Shown here piece by piece: positions 23,682 through 31,736 of a stretch of 64,000 nucleotides of DNA. How positions within the stretch are numbered: the first letter of the stretch is position 1; the number at the start of each line of letters is the position of its first letter. The stretch comes from Saccharibacillus sacchari DSM 19268 (GTDB taxonomy: Bacteria; Bacillota; Bacilli; Paenibacillales; Paenibacillaceae). The notes below the pieces were generated by a model. The model was not told where the DNA came from and did not search any database. It saw nothing but the letters and a program-made list of their open reading frames with translations. The DNA lies in the NCBI RefSeq assembly GCF_000585395.1, contig NZ_KK073875.1:1206407-1270406 (forward strand), in the 5' to 3' direction. The translations under genes were made by a program, and so were the position numbers.

Positions 23682-24575
23682 TTACTTCGGCGCGATCAGA
23701 GAAACAACGTTCTCTTTCCCATACCATTTTACCGTATATCCCGACAGCTTCGACACGTCGCGCAGCGGAACGTACAACTTGTTGCCCACAAAGCGCGAAG
23801 CCGTCATGTTAACCGACTTGCCGTTCACTTTCGCAGTCTTGGACTTTGCGGTGTGAACGATCGTTTTTTTGCCGACCGTCGCGGTAACCGTCATGTTTTT
23901 GGCATTCCAGTTCACTGTTCCGCCCAGCATCTCGAACCCTTCGCGCAGCGGCACGTACAGCGTCGAGTCGATGTTCATGATCTTGTCTTCCATCTTTTGC
24001 AGTTTGCCGTTCACGAACACGCTGCCCGTGAATTCGCCGCTGCCGCTGACCGAGTAACCGTTGTTGGCCGCGATTTGCTCGAAGCTCAGGCTCGAAGTCG
24101 TGATCACGGCGTACGTGCCTTTATCGACTTTCTCGAACAGCCCGCGAATCTCTTCGTTGTGCATGCGAATGCAGCCCGCGCTCACATATTTGCCGATCGA
24201 ATTCTCGTTGCTGTTGCCGTGGATCGCGTAAGTAGTGCCGTACGTGCTGCCTACTTCAAGACCGAGCCAACGATCGCCCAGCGGATTTTTCGGATCCCCG
24301 CCCGGAATGTTATCTTTATAGTAAGGACGGTTTTTGATTTTGTTGACGATCTTGAATTTGCCTTCCGGCGTCAAATCGTTCGTCTTGCCGGTAGCTACGG
24401 AGAACGTGGCATTCAGCTTGCCGTTATCGAAAAAGGCCAATTTGTTCGTCTTTTTGTTGATAATAATCAGTTGCCCCGTACTTTCGGCGGCCTGCGCGGC
24501 TCCTGCAAACGAAAAGCTTCCTACGAACAGAGCCAATAAAGTCAGCGCCGCCATCCATCTTTTTAAATTTTTCAT
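23682..24575 (-). CDS. L,D-transpeptidase with C-terminal copper amine oxidase N-like stalk domain
   Basis: 297 residues. Signal peptide 1-29 (AQAA cut). Residues 34-158 are a YkuD domain with IHGNSNENSIGKYVSAGCIRMH; catalytic Cys135, with His119 upstream. It should form or edit 3-3 peptidoglycan cross-links outside the membrane. Residues 180-297 contain two VPLREGFEMLGGTVNW / VPLRDVSKLSGYTVKW repeats typical of the copper amine oxidase N-terminal-like domain common in Paenibacillus surface proteins. AAGGGGA lies before the ATG. Single gene. Confidence 0.92.
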   Translation of the reverse strand: MKNLKRWMAALTLLALFVGSFSFAGAAQAAESTGQLIIINKKTNKLAFFDNGKLNATFSVATGKTNDLTPEGKFKIVNKIKNRPYYKDNIPGGDPKNPLGDRWLGLEVGSTYGTTYAIHGNSNENSIGKYVSAGCIRMHNEEIRGLFEKVDKGTYAVITTSSLSFEQIAANNGYSVSGSGEFTGSVFVNGKLQKMEDKIMNIDSTLYVPLREGFEMLGGTVNWNAKNMTVTATVGKKTIVHTAKSKTAKVNGKSVNMTASRFVGNKLYVPLRDVSKLSGYTVKWYGKENVVSLIAPK

Positions 24576-24878
24576 GATGATCCCCTTCCTGGTGCGTCAT
24601 GCGCTTCTGCGTTGCGAATCGGACGCTCTTCTTTACTTTAGACGTTAGCTATGCGAGACAAGTTGCACAAATCGACAAGGTTTTCCTCAATTGCTCATAT
24701 GTTCACGTTTCGCAAAACGTCCTCGCCTTATTTTACCCGAAACTAAACCGCTTGCTATTGTTTTGCGCAAAAGCGTCAAAACTGTATCTTTTCTCATAAC
24801 ACCCGTCCGCTGCAACCCTTATTTTAAAGATTCGTTATTTCGAAAAGGCCGCTGAATTGTATCCGAATCGTAAACATT
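24576..24878. other. Gap with no gene seen
   Basis: About 300 bp holding the L,D-transpeptidase promoter region and the tail of the next unit. No frame with a ribosome site and no clear repeat was found. Confidence 0.5.
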
Positions 24879-25430
24879 TTACCGGAACCATTCACGGAAT
24901 TGATCGGCGATCGGCTTCAGCACTTCCTTTTTCAACCAGGATAACGGAGGCAAAAAAACGGTTCGCCACAGCCAGCGCAGCGGACGAACCACGATCATGC
25001 GCCATAACGCCGCCAACATTTTCCCGATCCATACCGCCGCAATCTCGCAAGCGCGCAGCACCGGTTTCAAAATATGCACGTAAAAACCCCGAAGCAGATA
25101 CACCCAGAGAAATCGTAGCGGAACATAAAGAATATAGTAGAAAAACGGATAAACGATTCCTTTCCATATGAAAAGAAGCAGCGGCTTCAGCAGGTTTTTC
25201 CACAGCCAACGCCCCGGAATTTCAAACACGCACCGCCACAGCGGCTCCAGCAAAAATCGCCAGACCCAAGCCGTAATCGGCATTACGATCCGCAGCATGA
25301 GCCAGGAGGTTATCGGTTCCAACACTTTGTTCCACAACCAGCCGAATGCCGTTTGGATCAGATAGATCGGAAAGTACAGCACGAACACGAGACCTTTGAG
25401 CAGGTTTTTCATCAAATGCGGGACAGTCAT
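24879..25430 (-). CDS. Hydrophobic Pro/Trp-periodic membrane protein, unknown
   Basis: 183 residues, extremely rich in Trp, Leu, Phe, Pro, Lys and Arg. From about residue 30 to 170 it is built of units 9-12 residues long, each with aromatic or basic residues followed by a hydrophobic pair and a proline (VLEP, IVMP, LLEP, FEIP, LLKP, IVYP, LYVP, ILKP). No family recognised. The units look like short amphipathic helices kinked at proline, perhaps lying in the membrane surface rather than crossing it. GGGAG is 7 nt before the ATG. It lies downstream of uppP but beyond a terminator. Confidence 0.75.
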   Translation of the reverse strand: MTVPHLMKNLLKGLVFVLYFPIYLIQTAFGWLWNKVLEPITSWLMLRIVMPITAWVWRFLLEPLWRCVFEIPGRWLWKNLLKPLLLFIWKGIVYPFFYYILYVPLRFLWVYLLRGFYVHILKPVLRACEIAAVWIGKMLAALWRMIVVRPLRWLWRTVFLPPLSWLKKEVLKPIADQFREWFR

Positions 25431-25460
25431 GCGCCTTCTCCCTTCCTTTCCGATATCTAA

Positions 25461-25497
25461 AAGAAAAAGCCCGTACGGCCACTAAGGCTATACAGGC
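25461..25497 (-). terminator. Terminator of uppP
   Basis: Minus-strand stem AGCCTGTATAGCC / GGCCGTACGGGCT followed by TTTTTC. Confidence 0.75.
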
Positions 25498-25521
25498 TTC
25501 AATTATACCGCTGTTCGTCGA

Positions 25522-26367
25522 TCAGAACCAAACCAGGTAAATGATCGCCGCCAATACGATCCGATAGATCGCGAACGGAATCAGCTTGACCCGGTTGATC
25601 AGCTTCAGGAAGAAACGGATCGAGATGATCGCGAATACGAAAGCGCTAATGAATCCGACGATAAAGTACGGCAGCGCGTCGATCGTAAAGTACTCCCAGT
25701 TTTTCACGATGAACAACAGGCTCGCGCCCGCCATGATCGGCACGGCCATGATGAACGTAAAATCGGCGGAAGCGCGGTGGCTCATCCCGACCAGCACGCC
25801 GCCCGAGATCGTCGCGCCGGAGCGCGAAAAACCCGGCCACAGCGACAAGCATTGGAACAGCCCCATCGAGAGCGCTTTGCCGTATGTAATCTCGTCCACG
25901 TTCTCGATCACCCGACGATTCGATCGGCGCATCACGAGGTCGGCCACGATCATCAGGATCGCTCCGGCCACCAGCGCCCATAATACCGTTTTGAGCGAAA
26001 ACAAATGCTCGTCGATGTAATCGTCGAACAGCAGACCCAGTACGGTCGCAGGCAGCAGACCGACCAAGATATGCAGCAGGTTCAGTTTCGGCGTGCCTTT
26101 GGGAGCGCCGGAATGCCGTCCTTTCAATCCGAGCAGTTCATAGAACTTTTCGCGGAACAAAATAACGACGGCCAAAATCGAGCCCAACTGGATCACGACC
26201 TTGAACGTGTTGGCCACGTAAGGAGAACCCAAAAACTCTTTCGACTTCAACCATAGATCGTCGACGATAATCATATGCCCGGTCGACGATACCGGCGCAA
26301 ATTCCGTCATCCCTTCGACGAAGCCCAGAATCAGTGATTTAAATAATGAAAATAAATCCCAATCCAC
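25522..26367 (-). CDS. uppP: Undecaprenyl-diphosphatase
   Basis: 281 residues of the BacA/UppP family. Removes a phosphate from undecaprenyl diphosphate to recycle the lipid carrier of cell-wall synthesis; also confers bacitracin tolerance. EGMTEFAPVSSTGHM (19-33) and PGFSRSGATIS carry the catalytic Glu/His/Ser/Arg residues. Seven to eight membrane segments. GTG at 26367 (MDWDLF) with GAGAGG 7 nt upstream is chosen over a TTG at 26406, because the family starts just before the first helix. Confidence 0.95.
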   Translation of the reverse strand: MDWDLFSLFKSLILGFVEGMTEFAPVSSTGHMIIVDDLWLKSKEFLGSPYVANTFKVVIQLGSILAVVILFREKFYELLGLKGRHSGAPKGTPKLNLLHILVGLLPATVLGLLFDDYIDEHLFSLKTVLWALVAGAILMIVADLVMRRSNRRVIENVDEITYGKALSMGLFQCLSLWPGFSRSGATISGGVLVGMSHRASADFTFIMAVPIMAGASLLFIVKNWEYFTIDALPYFIVGFISAFVFAIISIRFFLKLINRVKLIPFAIYRIVLAAIIYLVWF

Positions 26368-26526
26368 ACTCTCACGCCTCTCTCCACTTTCTTTTGTCTG
26401 ATTCAATTCAACTCATCTTAGCACGGCGGCAGCGGAATAAACCAGCGCGCGTCGAAAGGACTGAAAGCCGGAATTTTTCCGGTTTCCAGTTTTCTTTTGC
26501 CAAAGCCGACGACATCGTTAAATTCG

Positions 26527-27246
26527 TTACTTCGCGTACTCCAACAGCGCTATTGCCGCACGTGCACGAAGCTCCGAATTATCGCTGCGAAGCATGTCTC
26601 GCAAGACGGTAATCGCTTCACGAAGCGTCTCCTCATCCACCTGCGCACCCGAGCGTTCTTTGGCATGCGCGCCCGAACGATTCACGGCAGATTGAAGAGA
26701 GTGTATGCCGTGTGACTCAGCTTCTACTGCATTCGCAAAGCCAGAGACGTTGCCTCCGGGCGATTGCGCCGCGAACAATTCTAACCCAGCCAGATCAACC
26801 GGCAGCGGGAAAGAAGCGATATTCGCGACTTCTGCTTCATTAGATGTCGAGACGAAGTCTCGCAGCAACGGGTTCAGCGAAGATTCCGGCAGCACGCCGA
26901 GCCAGGTGACACCCCGCCGATGGCAAGTCGCTTCTTCCGGGCTATCGTAGTCGTCTCGGTAATAATAGTCGCCGAGATCGCCCAACCAGACATTCCCTTG
27001 AGTCGAAACGACCACGTAATCGCCGTCCTCCATGCCTTGTACGAAGATGTCCACGTCTGCAAGGGCACGCCGTAATCCGGTCCCTTCATATCCATACACC
27101 CGTTTAAGCCGCTTAGAAACCTCCGATTCGTCCGCATGTTCAAGATTCCCGATTCCCGGGTATCCCATGCTGACAAAACAGTCTCGCAGAAAGTCCTCCA
27201 TACGGCTTCGTCCCTGCACGAACGGCGAGATTCGAAACAGATTCAT
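26527..27246 (-). CDS. Protein with N-terminal PUA/EVE-like domain as in modification-dependent restriction proteins; no nuclease domain
   Basis: 239 residues. The N-terminal 125 residues (MGYPGIGNL, then GDYVVVSTQGNVWLGDLGDYYY, then CHRRGVTWLG) resemble the PUA-like N-terminal domain seen before Mrr-type endonucleases, but no PD-(D/E)XK motif follows. The C-terminal 40 residues (EETLREAITVLRDMLRSDNSELRARAAIALLEYAK) look like one HEAT-type repeat. The start is the ATG with GGAGG 8 nt upstream (27246), not the GTG at 27255. It is 22 bp after dck and likely in the same transcript. Function unknown; the domain assignment is by pattern. Confidence 0.6.
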   Translation of the reverse strand: MNLFRISPFVQGRSRMEDFLRDCFVSMGYPGIGNLEHADESEVSKRLKRVYGYEGTGLRRALADVDIFVQGMEDGDYVVVSTQGNVWLGDLGDYYYRDDYDSPEEATCHRRGVTWLGVLPESSLNPLLRDFVSTSNEAEVANIASFPLPVDLAGLELFAAQSPGGNVSGFANAVEAESHGIHSLQSAVNRSGAHAKERSGAQVDEETLREAITVLRDMLRSDNSELRARAAIALLEYAK

Positions 27247-27268
27247 GACCGCCACCTCCGCTGATGAA

Positions 27269-27937
27269 TTAGACGTTCAAGCTTGCTTTGGCCCTGCGCG
27301 ATTCTTGAATGGCGACTCCGATTCTGGAAATGATGTCATCCAACGAAGAAGGATCGTTTACGTCGTATTCGTCGATATTGAGACGCAATACCGGGCAAGC
27401 GTCGAAGCTGCCGATCCAATCCGCGTAACGTCCGTGCATCTTTTCCCAGTACGTCACTTCGGTCTGAATCTCCATCTCGCGGCCGCGCTCCGTAATGCGT
27501 CCGAGAATGGAGGGCAGACTGCCTTCCAGATAAATAAGGACATCCGGATGCGGGAAGTAAGGCGTCATCACCATCGCTTCGAACAGGCTCGAATACGTCT
27601 CGTAATCGACCGCGGACATCGTGCCTTGATCGGCGTGCATTTTGGCGAAAATTCCCGTATCTTCATAGATCGAGCGATCCTGCACGAAACCGCCGCCGGC
27701 TTCGAAGATCGCTTTTTGTTCTTTAAAACGCTCCGCGAGGAAGTAAATCTGCAAATGGAAACTCCAACGTTCGAAATCGTGATAGAACTTTTCCAGGTAA
27801 GGATTATGGTCAACCTTCTCCAGCGAGGTCCGGAAATCAAGGCGCTGCGCAAGAGCAGCTGTCAGCGTCGATTTGCCTACGCCTACTGTACCGGCTACCG
27901 TAATCAGGGCATCGGAGGGAATAGAGATTTGTGTCAT
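27269..27937 (-). CDS. dck: Deoxyadenosine/deoxycytidine kinase
   Basis: 222 residues, very close to Bacillus subtilis Dck in pattern. P-loop AGTVGVGKSTL (15-25), substrate motif VDHNPYLEKFYHDFERWSFHLQIYFLAERF split around residues 42-70, QDRSIYEDTGIFAK (86-99) and the LID ERGREME. Phosphorylates deoxycytidine and deoxyadenosine for dNTP salvage. Second gene after dgk. Confidence 0.95.
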   Translation of the reverse strand: MTQISIPSDALITVAGTVGVGKSTLTAALAQRLDFRTSLEKVDHNPYLEKFYHDFERWSFHLQIYFLAERFKEQKAIFEAGGGFVQDRSIYEDTGIFAKMHADQGTMSAVDYETYSSLFEAMVMTPYFPHPDVLIYLEGSLPSILGRITERGREMEIQTEVTYWEKMHGRYADWIGSFDACPVLRLNIDEYDVNDPSSLDDIISRIGVAIQESRRAKASLNV

Positions 27938-27971
27938 CGTTAAAGTCAGACTCCTTCTGTTTGAATAACTT

Positions 27972-28055
27972 GAAATAGTACCTTGACCGCATTAAATCCA
28001 AGGTTTCCGATGAGCGTAACCTAACATCTTAAGCGGTCATGGTAATAGGCTCTAC
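27972..28055. repeat. Diverged family-3-like inverted repeat between dgk and dck
   Basis: Ends TACCTTGACCGCATTAA / TTAAGCGGTCATGGTA surround the small hairpin GGTTTCCGATGAGCGTAACC. It lies inside what should be one operon. Confidence 0.5.
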
Positions 28056-28079
28056 TTCCGATAAACGGCAAGCAGGCAA

Positions 28080-28718
28080 TCAGCGGGGATGACCGCTGGA
28101 GATCCGCGATTTGACTTGTGAGACAATATGGGCAAAATGTTCCGGGTCCGCAACGAAATCCGTCGAATCGCCGTCAACCGTGATAATCGTAGTCTCCGGC
28201 TCCGTGACCGCAAGCGAAGACATGGCCGATTCGTAATCTTCGATCAACTGCTCCAGATAAGCGTGATCCATATCCTGTTCGAATGAACGACCGCGTTTGG
28301 CGATTCGGGCGAGCAGCGTTTCCAGGCTGGCCTTGATGTACACGATGATATCCGGCTTCGCCAAATCGTCCGTCAGCACATGATAAATCTGCCGATACTT
28401 CTCGCGTTCGCGCCCTTTGAGCGTGCGTTCGGAGAAAATCAGGTTTTTGTAAATATGATAATCCGACACGACGGGCTGCCCCTGCCGGATCAACTTGGAT
28501 TCGGTATCGCCGAGCTGCTTGTACCGGTTGCACAGAAAGAACATCTCAAGCTGAAAACTCCACTCGTCCAGGTTCTGGTAGAACCTCTCCATGAACGGAT
28601 TCTCCTCGACGATTTCTTTGAGCAAAGGCATATTCAACTCCGCGGCCAACATCGAAGCAAGCGTGGTTTTGCCCGCCCCGATCGCGCCTTCGACCGCGAT
28701 AAAAGGAACTTGATTCAT
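28080..28718 (-). CDS. dgk: Deoxyguanosine kinase
   Basis: 212 residues matching Bacillus subtilis Dgk in pattern: P-loop EGAIGAGKTTLASML (10-24), EIVEENPFMERFYQNLDEWSFQLEMF around 35-60, SDYHIYKNLIFSERTL (85-100) and RIAKRGRSFE. Phosphorylates deoxyguanosine. GGAGG lies 6 nt before the ATG. First gene of the dgk-dck-PUA-like run. Confidence 0.95.
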   Translation of the reverse strand: MNQVPFIAVEGAIGAGKTTLASMLAAELNMPLLKEIVEENPFMERFYQNLDEWSFQLEMFFLCNRYKQLGDTESKLIRQGQPVVSDYHIYKNLIFSERTLKGREREKYRQIYHVLTDDLAKPDIIVYIKASLETLLARIAKRGRSFEQDMDHAYLEQLIEDYESAMSSLAVTEPETTIITVDGDSTDFVADPEHFAHIVSQVKSRISSGHPR

Positions 28719-28806
28719 AAAAAGCCTCCTGCCTCCGCTACCGCCTTTGAACTTGCCTTGATCGGCGGCTTTCGTTTCGAAAAAATAAGGCGTCGATCTA
28801 CTACCC

Positions 28807-28827
28807 TTAGCGTTGACAAGGTACTAC
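28807..28827. repeat. Family-3 end fragment upstream of dgk
   Basis: TTAGCGTTGACAAGGTACTA, the same end sequence as at 20708 and 56036-56052. Confidence 0.5.
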
Positions 28828-28892
28828 AGACCGAACACCGTACAACATTGTATCACAGCCGACTACCAACCGGACCCCCCAATTCAAAAATC

Positions 28893-28916
28893 AAAAAAAG
28901 ACCCTTCCGGGTCTTG
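28893..28916 (-). terminator. Terminator downstream of the first MpsC gene
   Basis: Minus-strand AAGACCC-GGAA-GGGTCTT followed by a run of T. Two family-1 repeats lie between it and the MpsC stop codon. No gene is seen in the 640-bp gap 28719-29362. Confidence 0.75.
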
Positions 28917-28950
28917 GAAGAGTCGTAGAAGATCCTATTCGCTTGGGAAG

Positions 28951-29083
28951 AGCAGCCGGCTGCGGGTGAAAATTCGTTCAAGCCGCTGTCTCGCCCAAGA
29001 ATGTATGATTTGAATATATTCAAATCATACATTCTTGGGCTCAAAGGCGTCTTTCACTGAATCTTCACCCTCCGCCTACCTCT
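28951..29083 (-). repeat. Family-1 inverted repeat, copy d
   Basis: Minus orientation. The inner stem is a perfect 48-bp palindrome at 28993-29040 starting GCCCAAGAATGTATG. The base pair next to the conserved loop is G-C here and A-T in other copies (TTTGAGCCC / GGGCGAGACAG versus TTTGAACCC / GGGTGAGACAG). Confidence 0.8.
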
Positions 29084-29187
29084 TCGCCAAAACTCAAATC
29101 TTTCTACCTCTTCTTTTGAGTTAGCATTCAAAAATCTTTTTTCCCACCCAAAAAAAGAAATTCCTGTTCGCTTTTTCGAGCGTACTA

Positions 29188-29329
29188 GCGGAGGGGGAAA
29201 TTCAGTGAAATACAGGATTTCGAAGAAAAACTGCGGTAACATTCAGTACGATGTTGACGCCTTTGAACGCGGAAAGCCGTAGGCTTTCTGCGTGAGACAG
29301 CGTCTTGAACGAATTTCCCCCGCAGCGCC
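29188..29329 (+). repeat. Family-1 inverted repeat, copy e, with accessory stem-loops
   Basis: Outer arms GCGGAGGGGGAAATTC / GAATTTCCCCCGC. After GTGAAA it has an extra segment (ATACAGGATTTCGAAGAAAA, then CTGCGGTAACAT) also present in copy g. It keeps CCTTTGA and GAGACAG; the inner stem is ACGCGGAAAG / CTTTCTGCGT. Confidence 0.8.
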
Positions 29330-29362
29330 TCCACGCACGAAACCTCCCCGAACAGGATATTC

Positions 29363-30049
29363 CTACCCCCCGAACCGACATATGAGCACGCTATCGTCGC
29401 GGTCGAAGTCCCAATCGATGTACAAGTCCGTCATCTGCCGCCCCAAGGCATTGCCGATTCTGGCGTCTTGCCATAGTAATTCTTTTTCCAGCTTGCGCTT
29501 GGCGGTTTTCAGAATGTCGGACTGTCCCAAGTCGTTGAATTCTTTTTCGAGCAGGATAGCAAGTCCTTTACGGAAAACGAACAGGTTATCCGGGTCGATC
29601 CACCAGGATAGAATAAGGTCCGGCGTTGTTTGCACTTTGCCCAACAACTCGGCGATCTGCTTGTGCACCGATTCCCGACCCGGATAATCCTGCGCGGCTT
29701 TCAGAATTTCAGACTCGTCGCGGATCAGACCTGTAATCATTCCCGAAGCCTGCCCAACATTCCAATCATAAAAGAAGTTCATGGGCGGAAGTCCAAGCTC
29801 CTCTTCAAAAAAGGTCTGGATATCCGGAACCAACGACTTTATCAACAGTTCGCGCGTGTATCGAAAGGTCTTCTCGTCTTCCCGGGCGAGCAGTTCGTCT
29901 TCGACCGGATTGGTGAAGCGATTTAGCGTAAGCACGACACTTTGTTTATCCAGAAAAACACTCAGCGCTTCGGGCCCCTTACCGAAACGGGCTCTGAGCA
30001 ATTTTCCGACAAATCCGGTAATCGACTGTACGATTTCTTTCTTTTCCAT
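29363..30049 (-). CDS. MpsC/DUF2294-like protein, duplicated domain, copy 1
   Basis: 228 residues, about twice the usual length of the DUF2294 (MpsC) domain. The N-half has GKGPEALSVFLDKQSVVLTLNRF and ends FFYDWNVGQASGMITGL. The C-half ends LTDLYIDWDFDRDDSVLICRF-like, suggesting an internal duplication. Soluble; role unknown (MpsC was named from a staphylococcal membrane-potential system). About half of positions match the second copy at 30774-31451. The ribosome site is weak. A receiver gene lies between the two copies. Confidence 0.75.
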   Translation of the reverse strand: MEKKEIVQSITGFVGKLLRARFGKGPEALSVFLDKQSVVLTLNRFTNPVEDELLAREDEKTFRYTRELLIKSLVPDIQTFFEEELGLPPMNFFYDWNVGQASGMITGLIRDESEILKAAQDYPGRESVHKQIAELLGKVQTTPDLILSWWIDPDNLFVFRKGLAILLEKEFNDLGQSDILKTAKRKLEKELLWQDARIGNALGRQMTDLYIDWDFDRDDSVLICRFGG

Positions 30050-30229
30050 AGTTCAAGCACCCGCATTCGTTTTCCGAAGATATACCCGGCGTTCAGAATC
30101 CAGTACACAGACGCATTCAATAAATCTTGCGAATCGTGATGTCCGGTGCACTTGGCTGCGGCAGTGTGGCAGAACGTGAGCATTCACCGCCATTATACGC
30201 CGATACCTTCCGATAATCGACTCCCCGCG

Positions 30230-30625
30230 CTACTGATCGTCCGCGGCTAGCAGGCTTTCCCGGATTTGGTGAACAAAGCTTTCCATGGCCAACGGTTTTT
30301 TCAGATATTTCCGAAATCCCGCATCAAGGCCACGCTGTACATCGTCATTCAGCGCACTGGCACTGATTGCCCATATTGGAATCATCGCTGTATTCGAATC
30401 GGAACGCAAACGTTCAAGCCCTTCGTATCCGTCCATGCCGGGCAACTGAATATCCATGAGGATCAGGCTCGGCCGATGCAGGTCCATGAGCATGATGCCT
30501 TCTTCCATCGTGACGGCTTCCAGCAATTGGAGTTCAGGCAGTTTTTTTCTGAAAATATGACGCATAAGCAGCATACTGGAGCGATCGTCTTCGATGTAAA
30601 GCACATATTCCGCATTTTTCCGCAT
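30230..30625 (-). CDS. Stand-alone response regulator receiver domain
   Basis: 131 residues, a CheY-like receiver without an output domain. Acidic pocket IEDD near the N-terminus, phospho-acceptor Asp in LILMDIQLPGMDG (residue 58 from this start), switch Ser in WAISAS and conserved Lys in YLKKPL. The ATG at 30625 has AAAGG 9 nt upstream; an ATG at 30634 is too close to it. Lies between two MpsC-like genes, so it may relay phosphate in their pathway. No cognate kinase is adjacent; the hybrid kinase at 32.6 kb is the nearest. Confidence 0.88.
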   Translation of the reverse strand: MRKNAEYVLYIEDDRSSMLLMRHIFRKKLPELQLLEAVTMEEGIMLMDLHRPSLILMDIQLPGMDGYEGLERLRSDSNTAMIPIWAISASALNDDVQRGLDAGFRKYLKKPLAMESFVHQIRESLLAADDQ

Positions 30626-30649
30626 TTCGACCATCCTTTCCGCATAAAA

Positions 30650-30692
30650 ATAGGCCGAAGAAGAGGTGCGCGCACCTCTTCTTCGGCCCGAT
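30650..30692 (-). terminator. Terminator of the second MpsC gene
   Basis: Near-perfect palindrome GGCCGAAGAAGAGGTGC / GCACCTCTTCTTCGGCC, then TATTTTTAT on the minus strand, just before the receiver gene. Confidence 0.85.
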
Positions 30693-30773
30693 TAATCAGC
30701 GCATCCCGAAGGAGTCTGAACCGTTACCGATCCTATACGTTGTCGAATCTGTACCTGGTCAATACCAAAGGTA

Positions 30774-31451
30774 CTATTCCTCAAATATGTAAATGACGAT
30801 GCTGCGATCGAGATTGAAATCCCAATCCGCATACAGATCCGTTAGCTTCTTGTTCAAAATAATTCCCGCATCGGCGTCCTGTTCCAGCATCCGCTTTTCA
30901 AGTCTTCGCTTAGCCGCTTTTAACACTTCCGTATAACCGAGCTCGACCATTTCCTTTTCCAGCAGTACGGTTATACCCTGTCGAAAGACGGCAAGCATCC
31001 GCGGATTGACCCACCAAGAATCGATATGTTCCGGAACCTTTTGAATCGCGGCCGTCACTTCGGTCACTTTTTCGTGAACGTCTGCTTTACCCGGATAATC
31101 AGGCGAATCGGCAGGCGTAGGATCGAACATTCCGATGATCGCGCCCGAAGCGTTATGCACGCCCCAGTCGTAATAAAATTCGGATACGTTCATCCCTGTG
31201 TTTTCTCGCAAAAAATCGCTTAATTCCGGCAGCAACGACTCCATCAGAAGTTCGCGCGTGTAACGGAACGCTTTCTCTTCTTCCTGCGTGAGCAGAAATT
31301 TTTCGACCGGTCCCATGAAATTGCGCAAATGGAACACGATGCATCGCTCACTCAGGAAAACGCTCACGGATTCGGGGCCTTTACCGAAGCGCGTTCTCAG
31401 CAGCTTTCCGACGTAACTCGTCACCAGGCTGATTGTCTCTTTTTCGTTCAT
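30774..31451 (-). CDS. MpsC/DUF2294-like protein, duplicated domain, copy 2
   Basis: 225 residues, paralogous to the 29363-30049 product (GKGPESVSVFLSERCIVFHLRNF, FRYTRELLMESLLPELSDFL, YYDWGVHNASGAIIGM, LTDLYADWDFNLDRSIVIYIF). ATG at 31451 is chosen over GTG at 31460 because GGGCCGG lies 8 nt before it. Transcribed separately from the receiver gene by the terminator at 30650-30692. Confidence 0.75.
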   Translation of the reverse strand: MNEKETISLVTSYVGKLLRTRFGKGPESVSVFLSERCIVFHLRNFMGPVEKFLLTQEEEKAFRYTRELLMESLLPELSDFLRENTGMNVSEFYYDWGVHNASGAIIGMFDPTPADSPDYPGKADVHEKVTEVTAAIQKVPEHIDSWWVNPRMLAVFRQGITVLLEKEMVELGYTEVLKAAKRRLEKRMLEQDADAGIILNKKLTDLYADWDFNLDRSIVIYIFEE

Positions 31452-31736
31452 CAATAACACCGGCCCAGCTTATCAAGATATGCCCAGAATTCGGACACAT
31501 CGGCTCTACGACCCAATAATGAGGCAGCCGAATATGAGCATTCCAATCAAGTATACTGGATCTTGTTTCAATATGCGATAGCAAAATGTGGGAAATAAAA
31601 AAATCAAAACACCGGTTATAAGCCAACATCGCGTTGCTTGCCTAAGATGTCGCAAGAGGCTTACAATAAAAATAGAGAGAATGCAACCCGGGTACGGACA
31701 AGCGAATCATCCAACACAGCTAGCGAGGTGAACGAA

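Noticed and set aside
26346-26406. TTG start of uppP at 26406
   Set aside because: No ribosome site; GTG at 26367 has one and gives the family's normal N-terminus.
28993-29040. 48-bp perfect palindrome as a plain terminator
   Set aside because: No T-run follows on either strand, and it is the inner stem of a family-1 copy.
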